Below, in pieces: positions 54,600 through 63,517 of a DNA stretch of 64,000 nucleotides. The first letter of the stretch is position 1. Every line of letters starts with the position of its first letter. Source of the stretch: Flavobacterium psychrotrophum. Its GTDB lineage: Bacteria > Bacteroidota > Bacteroidia > Flavobacteriales > Flavobacteriaceae. The notes below the pieces were generated by a model. That model had not been told where the DNA came from. It worked only from the letters and a program-made list of their open reading frames with translations, and did no database searches. The translations under genes and the position numbers were made by a program. The DNA lies in assembly GCF_003403075.1 (NCBI RefSeq), contig NZ_CP031557.1:868001-932000 (forward strand), in the 5' to 3' direction.

Positions 54600-56822
54600 C
54601 TAATTATTATAAATCCTGGTTACCTTATCTATACCATCAATTTTTTTAATGGCTTCAATAAGCTTTTTAAGCAGGCTGTTGTTTTTTACCACAACGGTTA
54701 CCTGTCCGTTAAAGATACCGGCATTACCGCTAAGCGATATGCTTTGTATGTTAACGTGCATATTGTTAGATATAACCTTGGTAAGCTCGTTAGTAAGGCC
54801 AAGGCTGTCCATACCCGTAATTTTAAGGGTAGCCTTAAATTCTTCCTGGCTGGAGTCTATCCATTTGGCAGGCATAATACGGTAGGCATAATTGCTCTGC
54901 AGCCTTATGGCGTTAGGGCAATCACGTTTGTGTACTTTAATACCCTCGTTTATGGTTACAAAACCAAACACGTCATCTCCGGGAATAGGGTTGCAGCAGT
55001 TGGCAAGCTTGTAATCGAGCTTATCTTCATTTTTACCAAAAACAAGTAAATCATAATTCTTGCTGATCTCTTCTTTTTGTATCTGTTCCTGCGGCAGTGA
55101 TGGCGACTTTTTGATCTTCGCTTTAAAGAAGTTCATAAAAGTATTGCTCTTTAATGCTGCATAATCTTTTAACTGCTGGTTATCAATAGTGCCTATACCA
55201 ATGCGATAAAACAAATCGAGGCTGGTTTTTAGCTTAAAGTAGCTTACAAGCTCGTTTACCGTAGGTTCATTGAGCGTAATCTTAAGGTGGCGCAGCTTAC
55301 GTGTAAGCAGCTCTTTACCATCTTCGGCTATCTTCTTGGTGTTCTCGTTAAGTACATTTTTTATCTTGTTCTTAGCGCGGGCGGTGGTAACATAATCCAG
55401 CCAGTGCGAATTTGGCTTTTGGTTTTGCGATGTAATAACCTCTACCTGGTCGCCACTATTAAGCACGTGGTTTAGCGGAACAAGCTTACCGTTAACCCTT
55501 GTGCCGCGTGTACGGATGCCTATCTCTGAGTGAATGCTAAATGCAAAATCAAGCGAGGTAGCACCTTTTGGCAATGATTTAATTTCCCCTTTTGGAGTAA
55601 ACACATAAATCTCTTTAGAATAGAGGTTCAGTTTAAAGTCTTCCACAAAATCTACCGCATCGCCAGAACTGTTTTCCAGAGCTTCCTTAAGCAAGTTGAG
55701 CCAGGTTTCAAGTCCATGCTCTTCGTTATTGCTGCCCTGTTTGTATTTATAGTGGGCGGCGTATCCTTTCTCTGCCACTTCATCCATACGTTCACTACGC
55801 ACCTGTATTTCTACCCAGCGGCCTTTAGGTCCCATAACGGTAATGTGCAGTGCCTCATATCCGGTAGATTTAGGCGACGATATCCAGTCACGCAGCCTGC
55901 TTGGGCTTGGACGGTAATGGTCTGTTACTATCGAATAGATCTTCCATGCCAGAAACTTCTCGTCGTGCGTGTTTGACTTGTAGATGATGCGCAGGGCAAA
56001 CTTGTCATACACTTCATCAAAGGTTACACCCTGAGCCATCATTTTACGGCGAATGGAATAAACTGATTTTGGCCTGCCCTTAATGGTATATTCTATACCC
56101 TCGCTATCCATAGAAGATTTAAGTACGTCTGATATCGATTTGATATAGGCATCCTGCTCTTCCTTGGTTTCCTTCATCTTGCCTACAATGTCGTTGTATA
56201 CTGATGGCTCGGTATATTTAAGGCCAAGGTCTTCAAGCTGGTTTTTTATGTTATAAAGCCCCAGGCGGTGTGCCAATGGTGCATATATATATAATGTTTC
56301 AGATGCTATTTTGGCCTGTTTGTACTCGGCCATGCTGTCCATCGTCTGCATATTGTGCAGGCGATCAGCTAGTTTTATCAGGATAACGCGTACATCATCA
56401 TTCAGGGTAAGGAGCATCTTGCGGAAGTTCTCTGCCTGCATTGATATTTCCTGGTCGGTTTTTACCTGTGCTATCTTTGTAAGCCCCTCTACGATCTGCG
56501 CTATTTTTGGGTTAAACATCCTTTTGATGTCTTCCACAGTAATATCAGTATCCTCTACAACATCGTGCAACAGGGCAGAAGCAATTGAGGTGGCACCCAG
56601 GCCAATTTCTGACGCAACAATTTTAGCCACCGCAATAGGGTGGAAGATGTAAGCCTCGCCACTTTTGCGGCGCTGGTCTTTGTGGGCATCAACAGCTACA
56701 TCAAAAGCCTTACGTATGAGCTTCTTATCATCTTCGCTAAGGGTTTGGTAGCTTATGCGCAGCAACTCCTTGTATTCTTTGGCAATTGCCTTATTTTCCA
56801 GTTCTATATCTATCTCAGTCAT
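54600..56822 (-). CDS. Rel/SpoT (p)ppGpp synthetase/hydrolase
   Basis: A 740-residue long RelA/SpoT homologue. The HD hydrolase domain (about 45-200) retains FHPIAVAKIVASEIGLGATS and the metal-binding HDVVEDT. The synthetase domain (about 245-370) has GRPKSVYSIRRKM and DKFALRIIY, and the TGS domain (about 405-465) has VFTPKGEIKSLPKGATSLDF. A helical and Cys-containing region (KLANCCNPIPGDD) and a C-terminal ACT domain (about 660-740) follow. Because the hydrolase motif is intact, it is likely bifunctional. It controls the stringent response. It is transcribed after a long gap (56823-57071) that contains only the SDR terminator. Confidence 0.96.
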   Translation of the reverse strand: MTEIDIELENKAIAKEYKELLRISYQTLSEDDKKLIRKAFDVAVDAHKDQRRKSGEAYIFHPIAVAKIVASEIGLGATSIASALLHDVVEDTDITVEDIKRMFNPKIAQIVEGLTKIAQVKTDQEISMQAENFRKMLLTLNDDVRVILIKLADRLHNMQTMDSMAEYKQAKIASETLYIYAPLAHRLGLYNIKNQLEDLGLKYTEPSVYNDIVGKMKETKEEQDAYIKSISDVLKSSMDSEGIEYTIKGRPKSVYSIRRKMMAQGVTFDEVYDKFALRIIYKSNTHDEKFLAWKIYSIVTDHYRPSPSRLRDWISSPKSTGYEALHITVMGPKGRWVEIQVRSERMDEVAEKGYAAHYKYKQGSNNEEHGLETWLNLLKEALENSSGDAVDFVEDFKLNLYSKEIYVFTPKGEIKSLPKGATSLDFAFSIHSEIGIRTRGTRVNGKLVPLNHVLNSGDQVEVITSQNQKPNSHWLDYVTTARAKNKIKNVLNENTKKIAEDGKELLTRKLRHLKITLNEPTVNELVSYFKLKTSLDLFYRIGIGTIDNQQLKDYAALKSNTFMNFFKAKIKKSPSLPQEQIQKEEISKNYDLLVFGKNEDKLDYKLANCCNPIPGDDVFGFVTINEGIKVHKRDCPNAIRLQSNYAYRIMPAKWIDSSQEEFKATLKITGMDSLGLTNELTKVISNNMHVNIQSISLSGNAGIFNGQVTVVVKNNSLLKKLIEAIKKIDGIDKVTRIYNN

Positions 56823-57006
56823 ACGTTATCTCGTCTGCTTTAAAAGTACAGAAAATATTTATGATTAACAAGAGAACCGGACAGTTGGATTGTTAGATTT
56901 TTGGATAATTATAACAATTGAAGGTTGTCGTTGATGTCGCAGCTAAATAAAATTATTTACCCGGCTTTCCGATAGGGCTGAGGGCAAGGATAATTAGTGT
57001 AGCAAA

Positions 57007-57034
57007 AGCAAGAAACCCCGCAAAATTGCGGGGC
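57007..57034 (-). terminator. Terminator after the SDR gene
   Basis: A GC-rich stem CCCCGCA/TGCGGGG with a short A-rich loop; on the minus strand it is followed by TTTCTTGCTTTT. Confidence 0.75.
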
Positions 57035-57071
57035 TCCTCAGCAGACACTGAAAAAACTAAAAAACAAGAAT

Positions 57072-57824
57072 TTATAATAACCCCCCGGATACGTTTATTA
57101 CTTCTCCGGTAATCCATGCAGATGCATCGCTTGCCAGGAATGTAACTGCACGTGCAATGTCATCTGGCTGGCCTACGCGACCCAGTGGCGTATTTGATAC
57201 AAGATGGGTTTCAAAATCGCTGCCTGCAATACCCGCTGTATGTGTGCCCTCTGTAACGGTAAAGCCCGGGGCTATTACATTTACACGAATGTTTTTAGGG
57301 CCAAGCTCTTTTGCGAGAGATTTTGTAATACCATCCAGCGCACTCTTGGTAGCTGAGTAGACCGCAGCACCGGCAAGCGGATTCTGGCCTACTACAGAGC
57401 TGATGTTTATAATGCTGCCGCCCGTTTTAGGGAAATGTTTTAATGCGTATTGAGATGCGAGTATGGGACCATAAACATTGGTGGTAAACTGGCGGTCGTA
57501 TTCCTCTTTTGTAATGTCTTCCAGATTATCAAATTTGTAAACACCGGCATTGTTAACCAGTATGTCTACACGGCCATATGTTTTAACGGTTTCTTCAAAC
57601 AGGCGTTGTATGTCGTCTGTGTTTGTTACGCTGCCCTGCACGGCAACGGCTCTGCCGCCATCTGATGTTATTTGGCTCACGGCCTTATCTGCACCTGCTT
57701 TATCTGATGCGTAATTTACGGCTACTGCCGCACCTGCTGCTGCAAGGCTTTTAGCTATTCCGGCTCCTATGCCTTTGCTGGCTCCTGTTACTATGGCTAC
57801 TTTTCCTTCTAACTGTAAACTCAT
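57072..57824 (-). CDS. SDR family oxidoreductase (FabG-like)
   Basis: A 250-residue classical short-chain dehydrogenase. The cofactor loop TGASKGIG is at 13-20, NNAG at 91-94, the catalytic Ser at 142/143 (NISSVVG), and YxxxK at Tyr156/Lys160 (YSATK). Asn in AVNYAS at about 37 suggests NADP preference. Its substrate is unknown; FabG-like 3-oxoacyl reductases, glucose dehydrogenases and xenobiotic reductases share this pattern. An ArsR-type regulator gene lies 139 bases upstream, separated by a terminator, so it could be a regulated target. Confidence 0.88.
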   Translation of the reverse strand: MSLQLEGKVAIVTGASKGIGAGIAKSLAAAGAAVAVNYASDKAGADKAVSQITSDGGRAVAVQGSVTNTDDIQRLFEETVKTYGRVDILVNNAGVYKFDNLEDITKEEYDRQFTTNVYGPILASQYALKHFPKTGGSIINISSVVGQNPLAGAAVYSATKSALDGITKSLAKELGPKNIRVNVIAPGFTVTEGTHTAGIAGSDFETHLVSNTPLGRVGQPDDIARAVTFLASDASAWITGEVINVSGGLL

Positions 57825-57880
57825 TGTGTTTTAAAAAATAAATTAATTTATATATTTATATTTATCTATGTATTTTGATT

Positions 57881-57905
57881 AAAAAAAGGGCAGAAGAAGC
57901 CTGCC
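57881..57905 (-). terminator. Terminator after the ArsR-type gene
   Basis: On the minus strand GGCAG pairs with CTGCC around GCTTCTT and is followed by seven T. Confidence 0.6.
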
Positions 57906-57963
57906 GGTTTGTTATCTAATTACACTGCAATATTACGTAATAAATTAATATATTTAAATTTTT

Positions 57964-58245
57964 CTATGTATTATTTTCAACCAGCGAGTTTAAGAAATTT
58001 ATATACTGGCCAAACACCTCTTTATCAATGGTGTATTTAATGTTACGGCCTTCTTTTTCAGGTATGAGCAATCCGGCATCTACAAGCTGTTTGATGTGAT
58101 GTGAAACAGATGGCTGTGCCAGTTCTATCATTTCGCAAATTTGCGCACACGGCATCCATTCCAGTTTTTTTACTTCCTGCATAATGCGTAGCCTGTGCGG
58201 GTCACCCAGCGCTTTAGAGATGCGTTCTATTTCTTTTGGCTTCAT
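57964..58245 (-). CDS. ArsR-family winged-helix regulator
   Basis: A 93-residue regulator starting at ATG 58245. The compact winged helix is typical of ArsR: GDPHRLRIMQEVKKLEWMPC, QICEMIELAQPSVSHHIKQL, DAGLLIPEKEGRNIKYTID. Only the Cys in MPCAQICEM is near the usual metal-site position, so a classic two-cysteine metal site is not evident, and it may sense something other than metal. It has its own terminator and a palindrome over its promoter region that suggests autoregulation. Confidence 0.88.
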   Translation of the reverse strand: MKPKEIERISKALGDPHRLRIMQEVKKLEWMPCAQICEMIELAQPSVSHHIKQLVDAGLLIPEKEGRNIKYTIDKEVFGQYINFLNSLVENNT

Positions 58246-58246
58246 A

Positions 58247-58276
58247 TTCAATTGAAAAATGCAAATTTATCAATTT
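58247..58276 (-). promoter_or_regulatory. Promoter and candidate operator of the ArsR-type gene
   Basis: The 10-bp palindrome TTCAATTGAA (58247-58256) lies just upstream of the ATG. A second TCAATT (58270-58275) lies about 15 bases further. Between them, on the minus strand, is TAAATTTG (58262-58269), a -7 box. A repressor binding these half sites would cover the promoter. Confidence 0.45.
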
Positions 58277-58289
58277 AAATCGTGATTAC

Positions 58290-58841
58290 CTAACGGCAAT
58301 ATTTTTCGAGTAATTGCTGCTCTATGCCCTTTGCTACCGCTTTTTTATAAAACAGTCCAAAAATGGGGGCAATAACTTTAGCCAGCGGGTTAGAGAAATG
58401 GGTATCGCCCCATTTGTACATTATGGCCGTATGGTAAATACTTTTGGGTATTTGGTTTTTGGTTACCGTAAGTCCGTCATTAACCAACCCGAACATTGCC
58501 TTTAAAAAATTTTCAAAATGAGGCTGGGCGGGGGTAAGTTTTACACGAAATACAATGGTTTGGGTAGTGTCATTATAAAAACGGTGGTGGCTGTTTGGCT
58601 CTACGACATGGTGTTGCCCTGGTAAGAGATGTAGCTTTTTTTGGCCTTGTTGTAAACCAAGTTTACCCGTAACAGCAAAAAACTCCTCGGTAAAGCCGGT
58701 ATGATAATGTAACGGATTGCCCCCTCCGGGTGTAAGGCTTACCTCAAAAAAGGTATGTTTACCATTAGTATCGGCGGCGCTTTCAAGTATCGTAGTGTAC
58801 TCACCGTTTATAGGGTTGTGGTATGTTTTAGGTTCAGGCAT
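58290..58841 (-). CDS. Cupin domain protein
   Basis: A 183-residue RmlC-like cupin with no signal peptide. The first cupin motif is LHYHTGFTEEFFAVTGKLG (His and Glu ligands), and the second motif is LPGQHHVVEPNSHHRFYN. The C-terminal third is helical and basic. Possible functions range from metal-dependent dioxygenase or isomerase to sensory binding; none can be assigned. Its ATG overlaps the stop of the upstream gene by one base (TAATG), so they are translationally coupled. Confidence 0.88.
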   Translation of the reverse strand: MPEPKTYHNPINGEYTTILESAADTNGKHTFFEVSLTPGGGNPLHYHTGFTEEFFAVTGKLGLQQGQKKLHLLPGQHHVVEPNSHHRFYNDTTQTIVFRVKLTPAQPHFENFLKAMFGLVNDGLTVTKNQIPKSIYHTAIMYKWGDTHFSNPLAKVIAPIFGLFYKKAVAKGIEQQLLEKYCR

Positions 58842-59365
58842 TAATTACAGCTGAATTCGCATTCAATTTTTTTGAGCTTGCCACCCCTAAAGTAAAATTT
58901 CCACTCGCAGTCGGCATCAGCTTCTGCGGGCATCAGCGATATTATATTTGTAGGCTCATCATTTTCATCATAGTCAGTAATCATGATCAATGCTGCATCC
59001 GGATAGGTTTTACTAAAGCTTTTAAGCGTGGTAGTATGGTCAAACCAATCGTCTTTTTGCTGCATGTACATATTTTTTCTTGGCGAAAAATCCAGTTCCC
59101 TAAAGTTCATTATACCATTGTCAAGCTCATAACGTGCCCCTTTGTAGTACACCATTTTTACATTGGCTTCATCTTCGCTACCGCAGGTTTGGCCGGCTTT
59201 TGGTGCTGTAATGCTGTCTGCTCTTTTATAGGCTTTCTGAAAATCGGACAACGATATGGTAAGGGGTATTTTATTGCTTACTAATGCCGTATCCCAACTA
59301 AAAAGTTCTTTGTCCTGGGCAAAGCTGAGTAAGGGCAGCAGTAAAAAAAGTAATCGTATTTTCAT
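58841..59365 (-). CDS. Secreted hypothetical protein
   Basis: A 174-residue protein with a signal peptide (MKIRLLFLLLPLLSFAQ). The mature part has YYKGARYELDNGIMNFREL, an acidic segment ITDYDENDEPTNIISLMPAE and a Cys-containing end (KKIECEFSCN). Three or four cysteines could form disulfides in the periplasm. It begins five bases after the methyltransferase gene and overlaps the cupin gene. Family not recognised. Confidence 0.82.
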   Translation of the reverse strand: MKIRLLFLLLPLLSFAQDKELFSWDTALVSNKIPLTISLSDFQKAYKRADSITAPKAGQTCGSEDEANVKMVYYKGARYELDNGIMNFRELDFSPRKNMYMQQKDDWFDHTTTLKSFSKTYPDAALIMITDYDENDEPTNIISLMPAEADADCEWKFYFRGGKLKKIECEFSCN

Positions 59366-59370
59366 GCGTA

Positions 59371-60165
59371 TTATAGTTCAAAATTGCGTTGGCGTTTTGC
59401 CTCAAATATCAGTATAGCTGCTGCTACAGATACGTTCATAGAGTCAATTTCACCCTGCATGGGTATAATAATATTTCTTGTAGCAGCATCGCGCCAGGCC
59501 TGGGTAAGCCCCGTAGCCTCAGTACCTACTACAAGCGCACTGCCTGTAGTATAATCCTGCTCATGGTATAACGCCGAATCTTGTAATGTAGCGCAGTAAA
59601 TATTTATATTTTTTGATCTCAGGTAGGCAATAACCTCCTCTGTAGTGCCGCTGGCTATCTGGTTTGTAAAGAGGCAGCCTACGCTGCTGCGCACTATATT
59701 GGGGTTGTATAAGTCTGTTTTAGGGTTTGCAATAATAACGGCATCCAGCTTTGCGGCATCGGCGGTACGCAGCATTGCCCCCAGGTTGCCGGGTTTTTCC
59801 GGGGCTTCCATTACTAAAATAAGCGGATTTTCCTTAAGCTGAAGATCTTTGAGGTTAAGGTCTTTTGTCCTTGCGATACCTATAACACCTTCGGTACTAT
59901 CGCGATAGGCAAGTTTTTGGTATACCTCACGGTTAATTTCAATAAGACCCGCACCAGATCCTGATAATTGCGCTACCTGCGATTCGTTTATCATATCAGA
60001 TACAAACAATACCGTTTCTATTTCATAACCACCTTTACGGGCAAGTTCCAGTTCACGCTGGCCCTCGATTAAAAAAGTGCCGGTTTGTTTTCGGGCTTTG
60101 GCTTTATCCTGTAATTGTACAAGTTGTTTTATGAATGGGTTTTGGGCACTGGTAATTTGTTTCAT
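59371..60165 (-). CDS. SpoU/TrmH-family rRNA methyltransferase
   Basis: A 264-residue enzyme starting at ATG 60165 (MKQITSAQNPFIKQLVQLQD). An N-terminal RNA-binding domain has FLIEGQRELELARKGG. The SPOUT trefoil-knot catalytic domain has LILVMEAPEKPGNLGAMLRT, YNPNIVRSSVGCLFTNQIAS and the AdoMet-binding end LVVGTEATGL with IIPMQGEIDSMNVSVAAAIL. It methylates a ribose 2'-OH in rRNA (RlmB/TsnR type); the exact nucleotide is not readable. A -7 box lies at 60184. Confidence 0.93.
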   Translation of the reverse strand: MKQITSAQNPFIKQLVQLQDKAKARKQTGTFLIEGQRELELARKGGYEIETVLFVSDMINESQVAQLSGSGAGLIEINREVYQKLAYRDSTEGVIGIARTKDLNLKDLQLKENPLILVMEAPEKPGNLGAMLRTADAAKLDAVIIANPKTDLYNPNIVRSSVGCLFTNQIASGTTEEVIAYLRSKNINIYCATLQDSALYHEQDYTTGSALVVGTEATGLTQAWRDAATRNIIIPMQGEIDSMNVSVAAAILIFEAKRQRNFEL

Positions 60166-60183
60166 GCAGAGAATTGATTGTTG

Positions 60184-60191
60184 CAAATTTA
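60184..60191 (-). promoter_or_regulatory. -7 promoter box candidate for the methyltransferase operon
   Basis: On the minus strand TAAATTTG matches TAnnTTTG exactly, 18 bases upstream of the start codon. Confidence 0.45.
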
Positions 60192-60233
60192 CCTTAAATT
60201 TTCAAATGCATTGCTGTTTCTTAGGCGCAGGTT

Positions 60234-61103
60234 TTAAATTACGCTCCGTTTAAAGTGCAGTTCAGTATTAATTGCATCAAGATTATTACGGCCTTCAAGC
60301 AATTGCTTTATATATGGAGTAGTAGGGCTTAATGGGTAACTCGTAATGAATTCTTCAAATGCTTCCTTAATTTCAGGATACAATTTATCAGAGTCATGCT
60401 CACTGGTAGGGGTGTTATCGTAGCCATTTAAATAAGCGTCTTGATATAGCTTATACCATCCGGTACCTTTTTCTATCAGGTTACTTTCAGGATAATTCAA
60501 CGTAAAGTTTTCCCAGTTTATCAACCTTTTCCCCAAGTCCTGCCAGGAGATATTAATGGCTGCATCAGCCTGATAAAGAGTTTTGTCGTCTTCGGCAAGA
60601 ATATCAATGTAAGCCTTATAATCTTTAGTTACTTTATCCGAAAAGATGTTTTTGTAATAATCAGGTACTGTACGCACTTCTGCCACACCCTCACCAATCT
60701 CCCAAATTTCAAGCCCGGTTTTTTCCAGTATACTGCTCTTGATTTTTACTTCTTGATCTGGCTTGTCGTTATTAGTGCCCGAAAAATGCGTGTAGTATTC
60801 ATCAAGCAGGTTTGCTTCCTTTTCGCTGATTTTACCTATAAGCTCATTGTTCTCAATGATAAGCTTGTCATACAGGGTGTTAGCTTGCTGAGGCGTTGCT
60901 GTATTTACCTGAATTTTAATTTTATCATTTGCTTCTTTAAATTGTGCAACTGATTTTTCAAGCCATTCAATATCAAAATCCTGTCTTTTTATAGACGTTG
61001 TGTCCTGTGTAGTTTGTTCTTCTACAACAGATATAGTAGTATTATCGGTATCTTTTTTACACGAAAGAAAGCATAATGCAATTATAAAATAAAAATAACG
61101 CAT
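60234..61103 (-). CDS. Hypothetical lipoprotein
   Basis: A 289-residue protein with a lipoprotein signal (lipobox CFLSC, Cys about 15) followed by an Asp/Thr/Glu-rich linker. The rest is mostly helical and acidic (IEWLEKSVAQF, LYDKLIIENNELIGKISEKE, TLYQADAAINISWQDLG) and ends with a basic LHFKRSVI. No domain was recognised. It lies 24 bases after the DUF58 gene and may share its transcript; envelope location fits the neighbouring MoxR/DUF58 genes. Confidence 0.82.
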   Translation of the reverse strand: MRYFYFIIALCFLSCKKDTDNTTISVVEEQTTQDTTSIKRQDFDIEWLEKSVAQFKEANDKIKIQVNTATPQQANTLYDKLIIENNELIGKISEKEANLLDEYYTHFSGTNNDKPDQEVKIKSSILEKTGLEIWEIGEGVAEVRTVPDYYKNIFSDKVTKDYKAYIDILAEDDKTLYQADAAINISWQDLGKRLINWENFTLNYPESNLIEKGTGWYKLYQDAYLNGYDNTPTSEHDSDKLYPEIKEAFEEFITSYPLSPTTPYIKQLLEGRNNLDAINTELHFKRSVI

Positions 61104-61127
61104 GGGCTAAAGTATTTAAATTAGATG

Positions 61128-62459
61128 TTATAAAATGCCCCTGGCCTTTATTTCCAAGTATTTGTTTATACTATCTATGGTAAGATTTTCGGGCTTTGTA
61201 AGCAAAGAGTATATACCGTATTTTTTAAGTTCGTTTACAATAAGGCGCTTTTCAAAAACAAACTTTTCTGCAATAACCTGGTCATAAATTTCCTGTACTT
61301 TACCTGCCTTTTTGTTTATCAGTGCGTCAAGTTCTACATTCTCAAAAAACACGACAACCAACAGATGGTTTTTAGCAAGCCCTTTTAAATAGGGAAGCTG
61401 TCTTTTGAGTCCGTCCAGCGTTTCAAAATTGGTATACAATATCATAAGGCTACGCTGCGTAATGCTTCGTTTAACTTCGCCATACAACCTGCCAAAATCG
61501 CTCTCAAAAAAATTGGTGTTTACATTATACAGGTTTTCCTGTATTTTTTGCATCTGTCCCTGGCGCCTGTCTGCGGGGGCAAAATTTTCTACCTGCCTGC
61601 TAAAGGTAAGCATGCCTGCCTTATCCTGTTTTTTAATGATAACGCTGCTAAGTACCAGTGCTGAGTTTATGGCATAATCTAAAAGGCTAAGGCCGTTAAA
61701 AGGCATTTTCATTACCCGGCCGGTGTCTATGGCAACATAAACGCTTTGCGAACGCTCATCCTGAAACTGGTTTACCATTAGTTGGTTCTTCTTGGCCGTG
61801 GCCTTCCAGTTTATGGTGCGTATGTCGTCTCCGGAAACATATTCTTTTATCTGCTCAAACTCCATGGTATGCCCCAGGCGGCGTATTTTTTTAATGCCGT
61901 ATTCAAACAACTGGTTACTAAAAGCCATAAGGCTGTATTTATTAAGCTGCTGGTACGATGGGTAGGTAGGCACCATTTGGCCTTGGCCAAAAGTAAAACG
62001 CCTTGCTACGAGCCTTAGCGGGCTGGATACATATACATTTAGCTTGCCAAAATGATATTCGCCGCGCTGCGTAGGGCGCAGAAAGAACCCAAAGGCAATT
62101 GTTTCGCCCGATGGCACATTTCTGAACACCTTAAAGTCGCGCACCTGAAACTGAAAAGGCAGTTCGTCTATAACCTTAACCCTTGCCGGAAAGTTGTAGC
62201 CATTTTCAAGATTTACGGTTACCTGGTTCTCATCGCCGTTACTAAACTTTTCGGGCGTGGTACGCCAGGCTGTAAAGCGGTGGTTGCTTACAAATACCAA
62301 AATAAAATCGATAAACAGTAACCCAAAGAAAAGGTAGGTAAGTATCCAGGTGGCATTGTATAACAACGGGAAAAGATAGGCCAATAAAAACAGTGCCAGT
62401 ATACCCATAAAAAGGTAAAAGGCAAAATTGTTTATATAGATGCTTTTAAGCCACTTCAT
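61128..62459 (-). CDS. DUF58 domain protein
   Basis: A 443-residue protein with two N-terminal membrane helices (about 10-60), a beta-sandwich, and a DUF58 segment with the characteristic GDDIRTINWKATAKKNQLMV. A degenerate vWA-like domain follows (VYVAIDTGRVM, MILYTNFE). Its ATG overlaps the MoxR stop by one base. DUF58 proteins nearly always occur with MoxR ATPases and are proposed to form an envelope-associated assembly or chaperone system; the client is unknown. Confidence 0.93.
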   Translation of the reverse strand: MKWLKSIYINNFAFYLFMGILALFLLAYLFPLLYNATWILTYLFFGLLFIDFILVFVSNHRFTAWRTTPEKFSNGDENQVTVNLENGYNFPARVKVIDELPFQFQVRDFKVFRNVPSGETIAFGFFLRPTQRGEYHFGKLNVYVSSPLRLVARRFTFGQGQMVPTYPSYQQLNKYSLMAFSNQLFEYGIKKIRRLGHTMEFEQIKEYVSGDDIRTINWKATAKKNQLMVNQFQDERSQSVYVAIDTGRVMKMPFNGLSLLDYAINSALVLSSVIIKKQDKAGMLTFSRQVENFAPADRRQGQMQKIQENLYNVNTNFFESDFGRLYGEVKRSITQRSLMILYTNFETLDGLKRQLPYLKGLAKNHLLVVVFFENVELDALINKKAGKVQEIYDQVIAEKFVFEKRLIVNELKKYGIYSLLTKPENLTIDSINKYLEIKARGIL

Positions 62460-63517
62460 TAACGCGGAATTTCTACGGTATCAATAATCTGTTTGATGAT
62501 CTGGTCGCCGGTAAGGCCCTCCATTTCGCGCTCCGGGGCTACAACCACGCGGTGGCGCAGTACCGGTATGGCGGCATCTTTAATATCATCAGGTGTTACA
62601 AAATCGCGCGCCCTTAAGGCAGCAAAGCCTTTGGCAGCATTAAGGATGGCTATAGAGGCACGCGGCGATGCCCCAAGATACAAAAATGCATTCTCGCGGG
62701 TATTGCTTACTATCTTGGCAATATATTCTATAAGTTGTGGTTCTATGATAACCTGCTTAACAATGGATTGGAATTTTAAAATGTCCTGCTGAGAAATTAC
62801 AGTTTTAATATCACCAAGCTTGTCATTACCCTTAAGGGCATTTTCGCGTTGTAGAATTGCTATCTCCTCGTTAAGATCAGGATAACTGATGGTAATTTTA
62901 AACAGGAACCTGTCTAATTGCGCTTCAGGCAGGCGGTATGTACCTTCCTGCTCTATGGGGTTTTGTGTGGCAATAACCAAAAATGGCGCCTCCATTGTAT
63001 AGGTGTGGCCTTCAACAGTTATCTGGCGTTCTTCCATAACTTCAAAAAGTGCAGCCTGTGTTTTTGCCGGGGCACGGTTAATCTCGTCGATCAAAACGAA
63101 GTTAGAAAATACAGGGCCTTTCTTAAAGCTGAATTCTGATTTAGAAAGGTCGAATACCGATGTGCCCAGTATATCACTCGGCATCAGGTCTGGCGTAAAT
63201 TGTATGCGGCTAAAGTCAAGCGATAGTGCTTTGCTCAGCAATTTGGCAGTAATGGTTTTAGCTACTCCGGGTACACCTTCTATAAGTACATGGCCGTTGC
63301 TTAGTATAGCAACGAGCAACTGGTCTATCATTTTATGCTGGCCTACAATCACCTTGCCCAGTTCCTGCTTTATAGCATCTATTCCTGCCCTTAGTGCGTT
63401 AAGGTCAAGACGGTTGGTAAAGTTTAGCGTATCGCTTTCCGGCTGTGTTGGTGTTGTGTTTTCAGGTTGGTTAAAACCTTCCGGCTGTTCGTTATCGTGT
63501 TTTTCAATATCTATCAT
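62459..63517 (-). CDS. MoxR-family AAA+ ATPase
   Basis: A 352-residue AAA+ protein. Walker A is GVPGVAKT at 81-88, Walker B is VLIDEINRAP (about 141-150), sensor 1 is FLVIATQNPIEQEGTYRLPE and sensor 2 is LGASPRASIAIL. The N-terminal 35 residues are a polar, proline-containing tail. It starts in an ATGA overlap with the upstream gene and ends overlapping the DUF58 gene, so the three are strictly coupled. MoxR ATPases assist maturation of partner complexes, usually with DUF58 and vWA proteins. Confidence 0.95.
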   Translation of the reverse strand: MIDIEKHDNEQPEGFNQPENTTPTQPESDTLNFTNRLDLNALRAGIDAIKQELGKVIVGQHKMIDQLLVAILSNGHVLIEGVPGVAKTITAKLLSKALSLDFSRIQFTPDLMPSDILGTSVFDLSKSEFSFKKGPVFSNFVLIDEINRAPAKTQAALFEVMEERQITVEGHTYTMEAPFLVIATQNPIEQEGTYRLPEAQLDRFLFKITISYPDLNEEIAILQRENALKGNDKLGDIKTVISQQDILKFQSIVKQVIIEPQLIEYIAKIVSNTRENAFLYLGASPRASIAILNAAKGFAALRARDFVTPDDIKDAAIPVLRHRVVVAPEREMEGLTGDQIIKQIIDTVEIPR

